The notes under the pieces: generated by a model
Told to the model about the DNA's origin: nothing
Databases searched by the model: none
The model's input: the letters and a program-made list of their open reading frames with translations, nothing else
Assembly: GCA_026995935.1 (NCBI GenBank)
Contig: JALWNK010000041.1
Coordinates: 1 to 44,035 of the forward strand
Length of the DNA: 44,035 nucleotides
Source: Deltaproteobacteria bacterium
GTDB taxonomy: Bacteria; Desulfobacterota; Dissulfuribacteria; Dissulfuribacterales; QOAL01
Direction of reading: 5' to 3'
Shown here: in pieces, positions 18,413-27,079 of the stretch
Position numbering within the stretch: position 1 is the first letter of the stretch
Layout of the letters: the number at the start of each line of letters is the position of its first letter
Made by a program: the position numbers and the translations under genes

Positions 18413-19123
18413 ATGAAGAAGGCTGTAATAGTGTCATGGCTGTGCGTGTTATTGATGTTACCTACCTGTTGGGTCAGTGTCGCGCAGGCAGGCTATGAAA
18501 AACAGCAGGCCCTTATCGACCGGGCAACCATTACCTTCAAGAGCTTTGTTGCAGATCCAAATATGACATGGTTCCGGAATCACCTTTCTAGTGCCAAGGG
18601 TCTGCTGATAATCCCGCAGCTCTTGAAAGGCGCTTTCATATTTGGGGCAGAAGGCGGGACAGGTGTTCTTATTGCCAGGGATCAATACACAGGCAAGTGG
18701 AGTCAACCTGCCTTTTATACGGTAGGTTCCGTCTCCTTTGGTCTTCAGGCAGGTGCCCAGTCATCCCAAATAATACTTATGATAATGACAGACAGTGGCC
18801 TTGATGCCCTTCTTTCCACCTCCATCAAGCTGGGGGCGGATGTGAGCATTGCAGCAGGTCCTTACGGGGCGGGTGCAAAGGCAGAAACAGTTGATATTTT
18901 GGCCTTTTCAAAGACAAAGGGCATCTTCGGAGGTATAAGCATAGAAGGCGCCATTATCACGCCCAAGGATTCATGGAACATTGCCTACTACAGAAAAAAT
19001 GTCAGACCGGTGGATATCATAATAAGACGTATGGTGTCAAATCCCTATTCAGAAAAGCTGATACAGGCCGTCAGCCAGGCTACTGTTGCTGCATCAGTAG
19101 CCAAATCTGCACCTCCAAAGTAG
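18413..19123 (+). CDS. Secreted SYLF (Ysc84-type) lipid-binding domain protein
   Basis: Predicted exported protein of 236 aa. The N-terminal signal peptide has KK, a hydrophobic core (IVSWLCVLLMLPTCW) and a likely cleavage after AQA near residue 30. The mature part is a SYLF/Ysc84 domain: SAKGLLIIPQLLKGAFIFG, GGTGVLIARD, WSQPAFYTVG, GLQAGAQSSQ, and GPYGAGAKAE near the end. Eukaryotic SYLF proteins bind phosphoinositides and actin; the bacterial role is unknown, probably envelope lipid binding in the periplasm. It has a good promoter and ribosome-binding site and stands as a single gene. Confidence 0.88.
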   Translation: MKKAVIVSWLCVLLMLPTCWVSVAQAGYEKQQALIDRATITFKSFVADPNMTWFRNHLSSAKGLLIIPQLLKGAFIFGAEGGTGVLIARDQYTGKWSQPAFYTVGSVSFGLQAGAQSSQIILMIMTDSGLDALLSTSIKLGADVSIAAGPYGAGAKAETVDILAFSKTKGIFGGISIEGAIITPKDSWNIAYYRKNVRPVDIIIRRMVSNPYSEKLIQAVSQATVAASVAKSAPPK

Positions 19124-19150
19124 TTTTTCCTTCTTTGAACGATTTTAAAG

Positions 19151-19173
19151 GGAGGCAACCTTAAGTTGCCTCC
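19151..19173. terminator. Hairpin between two convergent genes
   Basis: Perfect 9-bp inverted repeat GGAGGCAAC (19151-19159) and GTTGCCTCC (19165-19173) with a 5-nt loop. It overlaps the stop of the minus-strand gene and lies 28 bp after the SYLF gene. The T tracts on both sides are poor, so termination strength is uncertain. Confidence 0.5.
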
Positions 19174-19595
19174 TCCTGTTCAGAAAACCACTCGGTAAGG
19201 ACCTCGGCAATCTTTAGGGCCTGTTTCTTGTTTGAGATATTGAACTTGCTCTGGGGCCTGAAATATCCTCCCTGTTTTTTATATCTTCTGATGGTGGCCT
19301 TTAATGGTCCGTATTCCCCTGTTTTTTTGTCCATCTCCTGAAAGAGAAAGAGAATCGTAGTCCAGCTTCCCCTGGTCAAAATCTCCTTTTTTATTTCCTT
19401 TACCAGTAATCTTCCCTGGTCGTCTTCATAATTTATGGAAATGTCATCAATGTTTTCAGCCAATGTGTTCCTCCAGTTTAATTCAGGTAAATTAAAAAAT
19501 TGCCGTCTTGTCAGGCCCGAAGATATCCAATGAAAATCCATAGGCTTGACAAGGGGCTGGTGGGTTTCTTTACACTCCAACTGAAATTTATTCAA
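19161..19595 (-). CDS. Hypothetical protein, possibly PC4-like
   Basis: Unrecognised soluble protein of 144 aa with no signal peptide or membrane segment. It starts at TTG 19595, supported by AAAGGTGAG about 8 nt upstream. The C-terminal half alternates strand-like pieces (KEILTRGSWTTILFLFQEM, PLKATIRRYKKQGGYFRP, SKFNISNKKQALKIAEVL) and ends in a helix. This faintly recalls single-stranded-DNA-binding PC4/YdbC folds; that is a guess from pattern only. It is convergent with the SYLF gene and divergent from the DUF5335 gene. The plausible ribosome-binding site supports it as real. Confidence 0.65.
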   Translation of the reverse strand: MNKFQLECKETHQPLVKPMDFHWISSGLTRRQFFNLPELNWRNTLAENIDDISINYEDDQGRLLVKEIKKEILTRGSWTTILFLFQEMDKKTGEYGPLKATIRRYKKQGGYFRPQSKFNISNKKQALKIAEVLTEWFSEQEEAT

Positions 19596-19613
19596 TAAAA
19601 ATGCTCACCTTTC

Positions 19614-19641
19614 TTGACTGAAAAGAGTAAGTGCTTATTCC
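19614..19641 (+). promoter_or_regulatory. Putative promoter of the DUF5335 gene
   Basis: TTGACT at 19614-19619 and TATTCC at 19636-19641 with a 16-bp spacer, about 40 bp before the ATG at 19682. The -10 box is only moderate. Confidence 0.35.
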
Positions 19642-19681
19642 TTAACTAAAGCGGTAGAAAAAAGAAAAGGGAGGGCTCAAA

Positions 19682-20011
19682 ATGGCTGAAAAATGTATTG
19701 TTCCACAAGACTGGAAAGAATATTTTGATGAGCTTTACAAGAAGGTCAAGGACTTGGACGAGAAGGTGGAAATAGATATCGAGGCACCAAGTGTCTTTGA
19801 AGAAGAGGAGGCCAAGGGTATTCCTCTTTTGGGCCTAAGTTATGATCCAAAGGACAAGGTTTTCTCCATCATGTCTGAAAATCTTGAGCACCTTGTTCAC
19901 AAACCCCAGGAAATATGCGTAGAGGAAGAAGACGGAGGGGTCAAACAAATAAGGCTGGTGGATGGCACTGGCACTGAACACTTTGTGAGGTTTTCCACAC
20001 CTGTAAAATAA
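19682..20011 (+). CDS. DUF5335-family protein
   Basis: Small acidic cytosolic protein of 109 aa matching my memory of DUF5335: a leading IVPQDWKEYFDELYKK helix, EIDIEAPSVF, then PLLGLSYDPKDKVFSIM, HLVHKPQEICVEEE and a final DGTGTEHFVRFSTPV strand. The function of the family is unknown. The ATG at 19682 follows GGGAGGG with about 6 nt spacing. It appears to be a single-gene unit with a plausible promoter and a strong terminator at 20021-20044. Confidence 0.75.
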   Translation: MAEKCIVPQDWKEYFDELYKKVKDLDEKVEIDIEAPSVFEEEEAKGIPLLGLSYDPKDKVFSIMSENLEHLVHKPQEICVEEEDGGVKQIRLVDGTGTEHFVRFSTPVK

Positions 20012-20020
20012 TGAAATTTC

Positions 20021-20044
20021 AGGGCCGCCCATTAAAGCGGCCCT
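20021..20044. terminator. Rho-independent terminator of the DUF5335 gene
   Basis: Inverted repeat AGGGCCGC (20021-20028) and GCGGCCCT (20037-20044) with an 8-nt loop, followed by TTCCTCTTTTT on the plus strand. The hairpin also overlaps the stop of the convergent methyltransferase gene. On the minus strand the T tract is weak. Confidence 0.75.
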
Positions 20045-20649
20045 TTCCTCTTTTTACCAATAAGAATCCAGCATCTGGGTGGAGGATTCTGGTTGGAATC
20101 AAAATAACTGCTTTTCAGGAGCATTATCTCAAAGAAGGGTTCCACCGCCTCTACCACCTCCATTGCCTTGAGACGAGGCGGCCCCATGTCTGGCCTAAGA
20201 TCATCAGCGTTTCCTATGAGGCTCAACCATGCACCCCCTTCGTTAAGATGCCCGGATATCCTTTTGGCAAATCTTCTTCTGTCTTGCAAGCTGTTGAAAT
20301 GATGAAAACATCCGCGGTCAAAGGCCATGTCAAAGGGGTGGCCTGGGATCGCCTCTTTCATTATGTCCTTGAGCAGGAATTCAACCTCTATGCCCTGTTT
20401 TTGAGCCTTTTTAACCGCCTTTTCCATGGCCATAGGGACAATTTCCGTGGCAGTTACCCTTAGCCCGAACCCGGCAATGAAGATGGCATTATCTCCAGTT
20501 CCGCATCCAATTTCCAAGACCTTTGACCCAGGTGATACAAGTCCGGCCAAATATTCCTTGAGGTTTTTATCAGGCCTGCCTGTATCCCAGGGCGTGTTTC
20601 CGCTTCTGTATCTGGACTCGAAACAGTTAATGTCATCCCTTGCGGCCAT
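20032..20649 (-). CDS. Class I SAM-dependent methyltransferase
   Basis: Rossmann-fold methyltransferase of 205 aa. SAM-binding motif I VLEIGCGTG is at about 44-52, preceded by the NTPWDTGRPD segment seen in thiopurine-methyltransferase-like and TehB-like proteins. An acidic residue follows in TATEIVP, and DMAFDRGCFHHF is the motif IV region. The substrate is unknown. The ATG at 20649 has AAAAGGGG 5 nt upstream and lies inside the last codons of the endonuclease V gene (17-bp overlap), so translation is probably coupled. The frame continues upstream but contains no better start. Confidence 0.85.
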   Translation of the reverse strand: MAARDDINCFESRYRSGNTPWDTGRPDKNLKEYLAGLVSPGSKVLEIGCGTGDNAIFIAGFGLRVTATEIVPMAMEKAVKKAQKQGIEVEFLLKDIMKEAIPGHPFDMAFDRGCFHHFNSLQDRRRFAKRISGHLNEGGAWLSLIGNADDLRPDMGPPRLKAMEVVEAVEPFFEIMLLKSSYFDSNQNPPPRCWILIGKKRKGPL

Positions 20650-21199
20650 ATAAACCCCTTTTGATTGGTGTCTCAGAAGTAAGTATCTGTCTGGACAGAG
20701 TGTGGGCTGCCTGCATGGGAAGGGGAATCCTGAAAGGCCCCGGCAGCCTTGAAACCGTTTTTGCCGCTTCCTCAAGGCTGACTCCTGCAGCGGAGATAAA
20801 AAGCGGCCTTCTGCTGCTTCCCCTGAATATACATTTTACCACACCTGACTCATTGGAAGCCATAAAGCCGTTCTTGGCGATTCCTACCACGGCAATCCTT
20901 TCATTCAGGGTATAATAGAGGCGAGCTCCAAGGCCAGGGCGTCCATCAGGAAGCCAAACGTATGCGTCCACAAAGATGGTGGATACATGTTCTTCTATCT
21001 TTTTAAATACATCAAGGATGCATGGAAGTTCCCTTTTGTAGAAGTTTCCTGGCTCGTAGTGACAGATATTTTCCAGTATAGCAGTGTAGGACCTCAAGGC
21101 GGGCCAGGGTTTCGTGGAGGAGGAGATTATGCAGGCCACAGCTGCAAAATTGTCCAGATAAGAGACATCTACGAATGCAAAACAGTTGAAAGGTGCCAT
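20633..21199 (-). CDS. Divergent endonuclease V-family protein
   Basis: Protein of 188 aa resembling endonuclease V (Nfi), which nicks DNA or RNA next to inosine. Metal ligands are kept in order: D11 in FVDVSY, E57 in NFYKRELPC, D78 in IFVDAY. VVGIAKNGF matches the GVAKK strand and PLFISAAGVSLEEA matches the PLFIATGHRVSVDSA region of E. coli Nfi. It is shorter (usual ~220), lacks about 25 N-terminal residues, and lacks the DGHGxxHPR and GHR motifs. The ATG at 21199 lies 8 nt after the tRNA CCA end with no ribosome-binding site. Upstream in-frame codons lie inside the tRNA. Confidence 0.75.
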   Translation of the reverse strand: MAPFNCFAFVDVSYLDNFAAVACIISSSTKPWPALRSYTAILENICHYEPGNFYKRELPCILDVFKKIEEHVSTIFVDAYVWLPDGRPGLGARLYYTLNERIAVVGIAKNGFMASNESGVVKCIFRGSSRRPLFISAAGVSLEEAAKTVSRLPGPFRIPLPMQAAHTLSRQILTSETPIKRGLYGRKG

Positions 21200-21207
21200 A
21201 AAAAGAT

Positions 21208-21283
21208 TGGTGGAGATGGGGGGATTTGAACCCCCGACTTCCACGTTGCGAACGTGGCGCTCTCCCGACTGAGCTACATCCCC
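21208..21283 (-). tRNA. tRNA-Ala (anticodon CGC)
   Basis: A 76-nt tRNA with CCA encoded. The acceptor GGGGATG pairs with CATCTCC and includes the G3:U70 wobble that specifies alanine. The D arm is AGCTCAGTCGGGAGAGC. The anticodon arm CCACG-TTCGCAA-CGTGG gives CGC, reading GCG. The T arm is GGGGGTTCAAATCCCCC. It lies between rodA and the endonuclease V gene on the same strand. Confidence 0.95.
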
Positions 21284-21311
21284 ACAGAAACAATGGAAAG
21301 GTTATAAAAAG

Positions 21312-21340
21312 ATTATAAAATATTAACAGATTCTTGTCAG
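21312..21340 (-). promoter_or_regulatory. Strong promoter of tRNA-Ala
   Basis: On the minus strand CTGACA (21340-21335), a 17-bp spacer and a perfect TATAAT (21317-21312) form a near-consensus promoter. The -35 box contains the rodA stop codon TGA. Transcription would start about 20-25 nt before the tRNA and could continue into the endonuclease V and methyltransferase genes. Confidence 0.75.
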
Positions 21341-22428
21341 GACTGAAACAGGGAACGTCTTATCCTTACGTTCATTATAAGCCCTGCGCCAATAAGTGTG
21401 GTTATGACCGATGAGCCGCCGTAGCTGATAAGTGGCAGAGGTATCCCTACCACTGGCAAAAGTCCCAGGACCATGCAAATGTTTATGAACATCTGCCAGA
21501 ATATCATGGCGGTTATTCCAAAGGCCAGAAACGAGCCAAACCTGTCCCTGGTATTTTGGGCAATATTGAGGCAGCGCAGCAGGAAAATAAAATAGGCAGC
21601 TATCAACAGGAGGGCGCCTACAAAGCCCCATTCCTCTGACCAGATGGAAAATGCAAAGTCCGTGTGCACCTCTGGCAGGAAATTGAGCTGGGCCTGGGTT
21701 CCCTTCATGAATCCCTTGCCGAGGAGAAGGCCAGAACCAACTGCAATCTTGGACTGGATTACGTGCCACCCTGCTCCAAAGGGGTCGGCATCAGGGTTCA
21801 GGAAGATTTCCACCCTTTTTCTCTGATAGGGTTTCATGAGCTTCCACACCAGAGGAAAGGCACAAAGGCATGAGCCAAGGATGATAAGAAAGGAACCCAG
21901 TTTGAGCCTTGCAAACAGTACCATGGATCCAAAGATGATCAGGATGAGCAGTGCAGTCCCCAGGTCTGGCTGTTTGAAAATCAGGAAAAAAGGGACAGAG
22001 ACCAACAGGGCTGGTTTCAAAAGATCCCTGAGACCAAAATGCTCCTTTTCCTGCTGGGCAAAGTAGGAGCTGATGACCACTGCCATCAAAAGCTTTGCTG
22101 GTTCAGAAGGTTGCAGATTGAAAAAGCCAAGTGATATCCATCTCTGGGAGCCGGAAACGGTTTTACCAACGAACATCACAAGGACCAGCAGTATTATGGT
22201 AAACACGTAGAGGTGGAGGGAATACTTGGAAAGCTCCTTGTAGTCAAAGGCCATGGCCCCTACCATGAAGCCACAGCCTATCAGGTACCACTGAAGCTGT
22301 TTCCACTGGAAGGGATACCCTGCAGCGGCACTGGCGCTCCACAAGTTTATGAATCCAAGGGTCATTATAAAAAATAGTGAAAGAAAAAATATGTAGTCGA
22401 TTTCCTTAAGGATACGTTTGTTCAGCAT
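21337..22428 (-). CDS. rodA: Rod shape-determining protein RodA
   Basis: SEDS-family peptidoglycan glycosyltransferase, 363 aa, with about ten membrane segments. It polymerises lipid II in the elongasome together with the PBP2 encoded just upstream. Recognisable parts are SQRWISLGFFNLQPSE near residue 93, the large loop with NPDADPFGAGWHVIQSKIAVGSG near 210, LPEVHTDFAFSIWSEEWGF near 250, and PLISYGGSS near the C-terminus. It starts 6 bp after mrdA. The stop codon is inside the -35 box of the tRNA-Ala promoter. Confidence 0.96.
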   Translation of the reverse strand: MLNKRILKEIDYIFFLSLFFIMTLGFINLWSASAAAGYPFQWKQLQWYLIGCGFMVGAMAFDYKELSKYSLHLYVFTIILLVLVMFVGKTVSGSQRWISLGFFNLQPSEPAKLLMAVVISSYFAQQEKEHFGLRDLLKPALLVSVPFFLIFKQPDLGTALLILIIFGSMVLFARLKLGSFLIILGSCLCAFPLVWKLMKPYQRKRVEIFLNPDADPFGAGWHVIQSKIAVGSGLLLGKGFMKGTQAQLNFLPEVHTDFAFSIWSEEWGFVGALLLIAAYFIFLLRCLNIAQNTRDRFGSFLAFGITAMIFWQMFINICMVLGLLPVVGIPLPLISYGGSSVITTLIGAGLIMNVRIRRSLFQS

Positions 22429-22434
22429 GATTTC

Positions 22435-24318
22435 TTATAGTTTGCGTTGAATAATGGTAGCAGGCTTGGGAGATCTCAATTTAAGCCAGCGTTCTATGAC
22501 TTCCTTTGCCACAGGCGCTGCTGCAGAGCCGCCATGGCCGCCATGCTCAATTATCACTGCCACGGCTATTTGCGGGTGATCTGCCGGTGCAATGGCTACA
22601 AAGAGCGCATGATCCCGGTATTTCCAGGCCATCTTTTCGCTCTCTCTACGTTTCTTTTGCTTTATGACCTGCGCAGTCCCTGTTTTACCTGCAACGTGGA
22701 TACCCGGAATCAGGCAGGTTCGTGCGGTTCCATGTCTGTCCTCTGTTACGCCCACAAGTATCTTTCTTATACTGGAAAGAATGGCCGGACTAACTTGTAC
22801 TCGTGATTCCGGGTCAGGAGGTTCATCCAGGATGTACTCAGGGCGGTATAGACGCCCTCCATTCCCAACCGCTGCAATCATCCTTGCAAGTTGAAGCGGG
22901 GTCACCAATAAAAAACCCTGGCCTATGGAATAGTTCAATGTCTCGCCCTTCTGCCATGGCTCCTTGAAGCGTCTGCGTTTCCATCTTCTGGTGGGTACAA
23001 AACCACTCTTTTCTCCAGGAAGTTCTATCCCCGTTTTCTTGCCGAAACCAAAATCAAAGGCGTATCTTGATATCTTGTCGATACCAAGTTTAAGCCCAAC
23101 ATTGTAGAAGTATACGTCGCACGACTGGACCAAGGCCTTGTAAAGCGATGTCTGACCATGTCCTCCCCTTTTCCAGCACCTGAATCTCCGCCTGCCAAGT
23201 TTCATTGAACCGTTACAAAAAAAAGTGGAATAGGGGGTTATGGCATGTTCACTCAGTCCGGCAGCGGCCATGACGATCTTGAAGGTGGAGCCTGGCGCAT
23301 ACTGTCCCTGTATGGCCTTGTTTACCAGCGGGGTAAGTACAGGGTCATTGAGCTGCTTCCATTCAGGGCGAGTAAGTCCCCGGGCAAAGATCCTCGGGTC
23401 GAACTTGGGGCTGCTTGCCATGGCGAGTATCTGCCCATTTCGGGGATCAAGTGCCACAAGGGCCCCGGATTTTCCAGAAAGGGCATCTTCGGCTGCAAGC
23501 TGAAGATCAAGGTTGATGCTGAGTTGAATGTCCTTTCCTGGCAAGGGCTTTTGAACCTTTAGTACCTTGACCATCCTGCCTTTGGCATCAACCTCTATCA
23601 TTTTGTAACCACTTCTTCCTGCAAGCTTTCTTTCAAATTTGAGTTCAATGCCCGATTTACCCACCAGATCTCCTGGTACCGCATGGGGGAAGTTCCCGCT
23701 CTTTAATTGCTCCAGGCTCACTTCGCCCAGGTAGCCAAGGAGATGGGGGGCAATAGTGCCGTATGGATACTGACGTGCAGGAGCCACCTCTACCACCACG
23801 CCAGGGAGCCTGTAAAGGCGGGATTCTACCCTTGCAACTTCGTCCCATGACGCGTTTCTCTTTACAATAACGGGAAGGTAAGAGGGCTGGTCCTTTGAGC
23901 TTACAAGCCTCATCCTGATGTCTGTAGATGTTTCATCCAGAAGGGAAGAGAGTTTTGCTATGAGCCCCTCTACGTCTTTCACATCCTTTAATACCACGCC
24001 GATATTAAAGCTTGGTTCCACACCGGCAAGAAGCCTGCCCGAGCGATCAAGTATGTTGCCCCTGTAGGACTGGAGTCTTACATATTTGATACTGTTTTTT
24101 TGAGAAAGTTTTTTGAATTCCTCACCCCTGTAGATTTGTAAGTACCAGAGCCTTGCACAGATGAAGAAGAAGCAGAGCAGTAAAATAACAGAACACCAGG
24201 TGCAGAGCTGTTGTTTCTCCTGGCCTGGACCTGAGTCGAATCTCTTTAGGAGAAGCTTTGCATCCGGGGTTTTTATTTCTTGTTCATTTTTCATGTCTGA
24301 GTCTGGCCAGGATTTCAT
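22435..24318 (-). CDS. mrdA: Penicillin-binding protein 2 (elongation transpeptidase)
   Basis: Class B PBP of the elongasome that cross-links peptidoglycan with RodA, about 627 aa. One N-terminal membrane anchor (VILLLCFFFICARLWYLQ, ~44-61) is followed by a PBP dimer domain and the transpeptidase. Catalytic S344 is in APGSTFK with K347; SCD serves as the SxN motif, and KTGTAQ follows. I prefer the ATG at 24318, which has AGAGG 5 nt upstream and overlaps mreD by 35 bp. The alternatives are an ATG at 24294 and a longer frame back to 24366. Confidence 0.94.
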   Translation of the reverse strand: MKSWPDSDMKNEQEIKTPDAKLLLKRFDSGPGQEKQQLCTWCSVILLLCFFFICARLWYLQIYRGEEFKKLSQKNSIKYVRLQSYRGNILDRSGRLLAGVEPSFNIGVVLKDVKDVEGLIAKLSSLLDETSTDIRMRLVSSKDQPSYLPVIVKRNASWDEVARVESRLYRLPGVVVEVAPARQYPYGTIAPHLLGYLGEVSLEQLKSGNFPHAVPGDLVGKSGIELKFERKLAGRSGYKMIEVDAKGRMVKVLKVQKPLPGKDIQLSINLDLQLAAEDALSGKSGALVALDPRNGQILAMASSPKFDPRIFARGLTRPEWKQLNDPVLTPLVNKAIQGQYAPGSTFKIVMAAAGLSEHAITPYSTFFCNGSMKLGRRRFRCWKRGGHGQTSLYKALVQSCDVYFYNVGLKLGIDKISRYAFDFGFGKKTGIELPGEKSGFVPTRRWKRRRFKEPWQKGETLNYSIGQGFLLVTPLQLARMIAAVGNGGRLYRPEYILDEPPDPESRVQVSPAILSSIRKILVGVTEDRHGTARTCLIPGIHVAGKTGTAQVIKQKKRRESEKMAWKYRDHALFVAIAPADHPQIAVAVIIEHGGHGGSAAAPVAKEVIERWLKLRSPKPATIIQRKL

Positions 24319-24778
24319 CAAGACCTCTAAGGCAATTTTCGCATACCCAGAATGTTGGGGGAGCAATGGCCATGTTCAGTATTGCCTGAACCATTTCCCA
24401 GGGCCATAAAAGCTCCGGGTTTCCGCTTCCTGCAAGAAGGATAAACACTATTTCCACCGATATAAACCCTGTCATTAGATAGGCCTGGAAATTGGACATC
24501 TCAAGAACATTGATCCGGACAAGATAGACCGTAAAGAAGGCCACCAAATAAGAAAGCGGGAACAGGAAGAAGGGCAGGGATGAAAAAAGTGAGGCCAAAA
24601 GTCCAGCCACCAACACGGAAATGCCTCCTCTGAATGGGTCAGTTCTCAGAGCCAACCAGCAGACAAGGGGCGGAACCGGATCAATATGTAGGAAAAGGGA
24701 ATTGCAATGGATGCACCATGTGCTTTCAAACAAAAGGGAAATGTAGACAAGTATTATAAAAACCGCGACGGGTTTCAT
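24284..24778 (-). CDS. mreD: Rod shape-determining protein MreD
   Basis: Small polytopic membrane protein of 164 aa with about five hydrophobic segments. It is weakly conserved, as is usual for MreD, and recognised by position between mreC and mrdA and by the pattern LRTDPFRGGISVLVAGLLASLFSS. It is a component of the cell-elongation complex and probably regulates PBP2/RodA with MreC. The ATG at 24778 lies 1 bp after the mreC stop, and the 3' end overlaps mrdA. Confidence 0.85.
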   Translation of the reverse strand: MKPVAVFIILVYISLLFESTWCIHCNSLFLHIDPVPPLVCWLALRTDPFRGGISVLVAGLLASLFSSLPFFLFPLSYLVAFFTVYLVRINVLEMSNFQAYLMTGFISVEIVFILLAGSGNPELLWPWEMVQAILNMAIAPPTFWVCENCLRGLDEILARLRHEK

Positions 24779-24779
24779 G

Positions 24780-25625
24780 TCATTTCTGTTTTAAAGGCGG
24801 TCTGACAAGTACCAGCACCTCCTCCGCCTGGTCTATGTTAGCGGTCGGTTCAACTCCTATGTATTGGAAAAGGTCCGACTTATCACCGGGACCAACCAGT
24901 TTCACCTTGCCCAGTAAAAGCCCTTTTGGAAATATGCCATCAAGTCCAGAGGTGATGATTATATCACCGGATTGTATATCAACGCCCTTTTTCACATAAT
25001 CCAATATGCATCCCCGGGCGCCGTCCCCCTTGAGTATTCCTCTTGCCCTGTTTCTCTGTACAATGGCAGCAATACGGCTGTGGTAATCGGTCAGGAGCAT
25101 GACCTTGCTGTAATGCATGCCGGGCTCTATCACCCTTCCCAAAAGCCCTCCCTGGCAAAGAACAGGCATATCCATGGCAATGCCGCTTGCCTTTCCTGCA
25201 TCGATGGTTATCACGGCACGCCAGGGTGCGATGTCTGTTCCGACCACATGGGCCACAACACTCTTCCACGGATTTGATTCTTTGATTTCAAGAAGTTGTT
25301 TAAGTCTCCTGTTTTCGATTAGGGCCTCCCGGTAGGTGGTTATCTCGTCTTCCATCTCTGCAAGCTGGGCCTTAAGCACCTGGTTTTCTTCCTTGACATT
25401 TTGAAGGTCAACGTAGGACTCCCATAAACGCCTGATCTGCAGAAAGGGGGAGGAAAGGAGAGACTGAATTTGTCCATTGGCATCCCTCAGGAACATCTGG
25501 GCAGGCAAGATAATCCCCGTCTTGGTAACAAGGGCCAGAGTCAAGCCGCCAGCCAGCAACAGCATGATTATGATAAGAAGGGTTCTTTTGGATACCTTGG
25601 ACTTTTTTGGTGACTTGTGCGGCAA
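24780..25625 (-). CDS. mreC: Rod shape-determining protein MreC
   Basis: Bitopic membrane protein of 281 aa. A membrane anchor at about 14-35 (TLLIIIMLLLAGGLTLALVT) is followed by a coiled coil near 65-105 and a beta-rich periplasmic domain. VVGTDIAPWRAVITIDAG, GMDMPVLCQGGLLGRVIE and LDGIFPKGLLLGKV are family motifs. It binds and activates PBP2. The only usable start near the family N-terminus is TTG at 25625, with no clear ribosome-binding site, 19 bp after mreB. Coupling or reinitiation after mreB is likely. Confidence 0.93.
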   Translation of the reverse strand: MPHKSPKKSKVSKRTLLIIIMLLLAGGLTLALVTKTGIILPAQMFLRDANGQIQSLLSSPFLQIRRLWESYVDLQNVKEENQVLKAQLAEMEDEITTYREALIENRRLKQLLEIKESNPWKSVVAHVVGTDIAPWRAVITIDAGKASGIAMDMPVLCQGGLLGRVIEPGMHYSKVMLLTDYHSRIAAIVQRNRARGILKGDGARGCILDYVKKGVDIQSGDIIITSGLDGIFPKGLLLGKVKLVGPGDKSDLFQYIGVEPTANIDQAEEVLVLVRPPLKQK

Positions 25626-25644
25626 TTTTACAATGAATCAGGGA

Positions 25645-26712
<1,068 letters not shown>

Positions 26713-26749
26713 TCATACCTGTGCAGGCATAAAAAAAAGAGCAGCCAAA

Positions 26750-26777
26750 ACCTAACAAAGAGGCTGTGAAAAAGCAA
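26750..26777 (-). promoter_or_regulatory. Putative promoter of the mreB operon
   Basis: Minus-strand TTGCTT (26777-26772) and TTAGGT (26755-26750) with a 16-bp spacer, leaving a leader of about 70 nt before mreB. Boxes are weak; no better candidate is seen in the 252-bp divergent gap. Confidence 0.3.
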
Positions 26778-26827
26778 GGAAATATGGTCTTATTGTTCGG
26801 TATCATTTGTCATTTTCAGCACTCCCC

Positions 26828-26856
26828 TTGACATTACTGGTTGGTATTAGTAAAAA
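26828..26856 (+). promoter_or_regulatory. Sigma-70-type promoter of rpmH
   Basis: Perfect TTGACA at 26828-26833, a 17-bp spacer, and TAAAAA at 26851-26856. It gives a leader of about 65 nt and probably drives rpmH-rnpA-yidD-yidC-jag. No DnaA box (TTATCCACA-like) was found in this divergent gap. Confidence 0.65.
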
Positions 26857-26928
26857 TTTGAGGCTTCTTTTGGCAAGGAATATCACAGACAGAACTAAAC
26901 ATTAATATATCGAAGGAGTCGTTGAGTA

Positions 26929-27063
26929 ATGAAACGTACTTTTCAGCCAAGCAACATTAAGAGAAAGCGGACGCACGGATTCAGAAAACGCATGAGCACC
27001 AAGGCGGGAAGGAAAGTGCTGGCAAGGCGCAGGGCAAAGGGACGTAAAAGATTGAGCGTTTAA
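26929..27063 (+). CDS. rpmH: 50S ribosomal protein L34
   Basis: L34 is 44 aa, the normal length, and very basic. It begins [18 protein letters not shown] and continues [13 protein letters not shown] to a KGRKRLSV end. It is a component of the large ribosomal subunit. AAGGAG lies 10 nt before the ATG at 26929. It is first in the rpmH-rnpA-yidD-yidC-jag-mnmE cluster typical of origin regions. dnaA, normally its divergent neighbour, is replaced here by mreB. Confidence 0.97.
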   Translation: MKRTFQPSNIKRKRTHGFRKRMSTKAGRKVLARRRAKGRKRLSV

Positions 27064-27079
27064 ACCGGTTGGCAGAGGG

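Noticed and set aside
20650-20775. 42-residue N-terminal extension of the methyltransferase
   Set aside because: It is antisense-free but out of frame within the endonuclease V coding region, is Cys/Arg-rich and non-conserved; the ATG at 20649 has a good ribosome-binding site.
21200-21244. Longer N-terminus for the endonuclease V gene
   Set aside because: The extra codons lie within the tRNA-Ala T arm and acceptor stem, so they cannot be genuine protein sequence.
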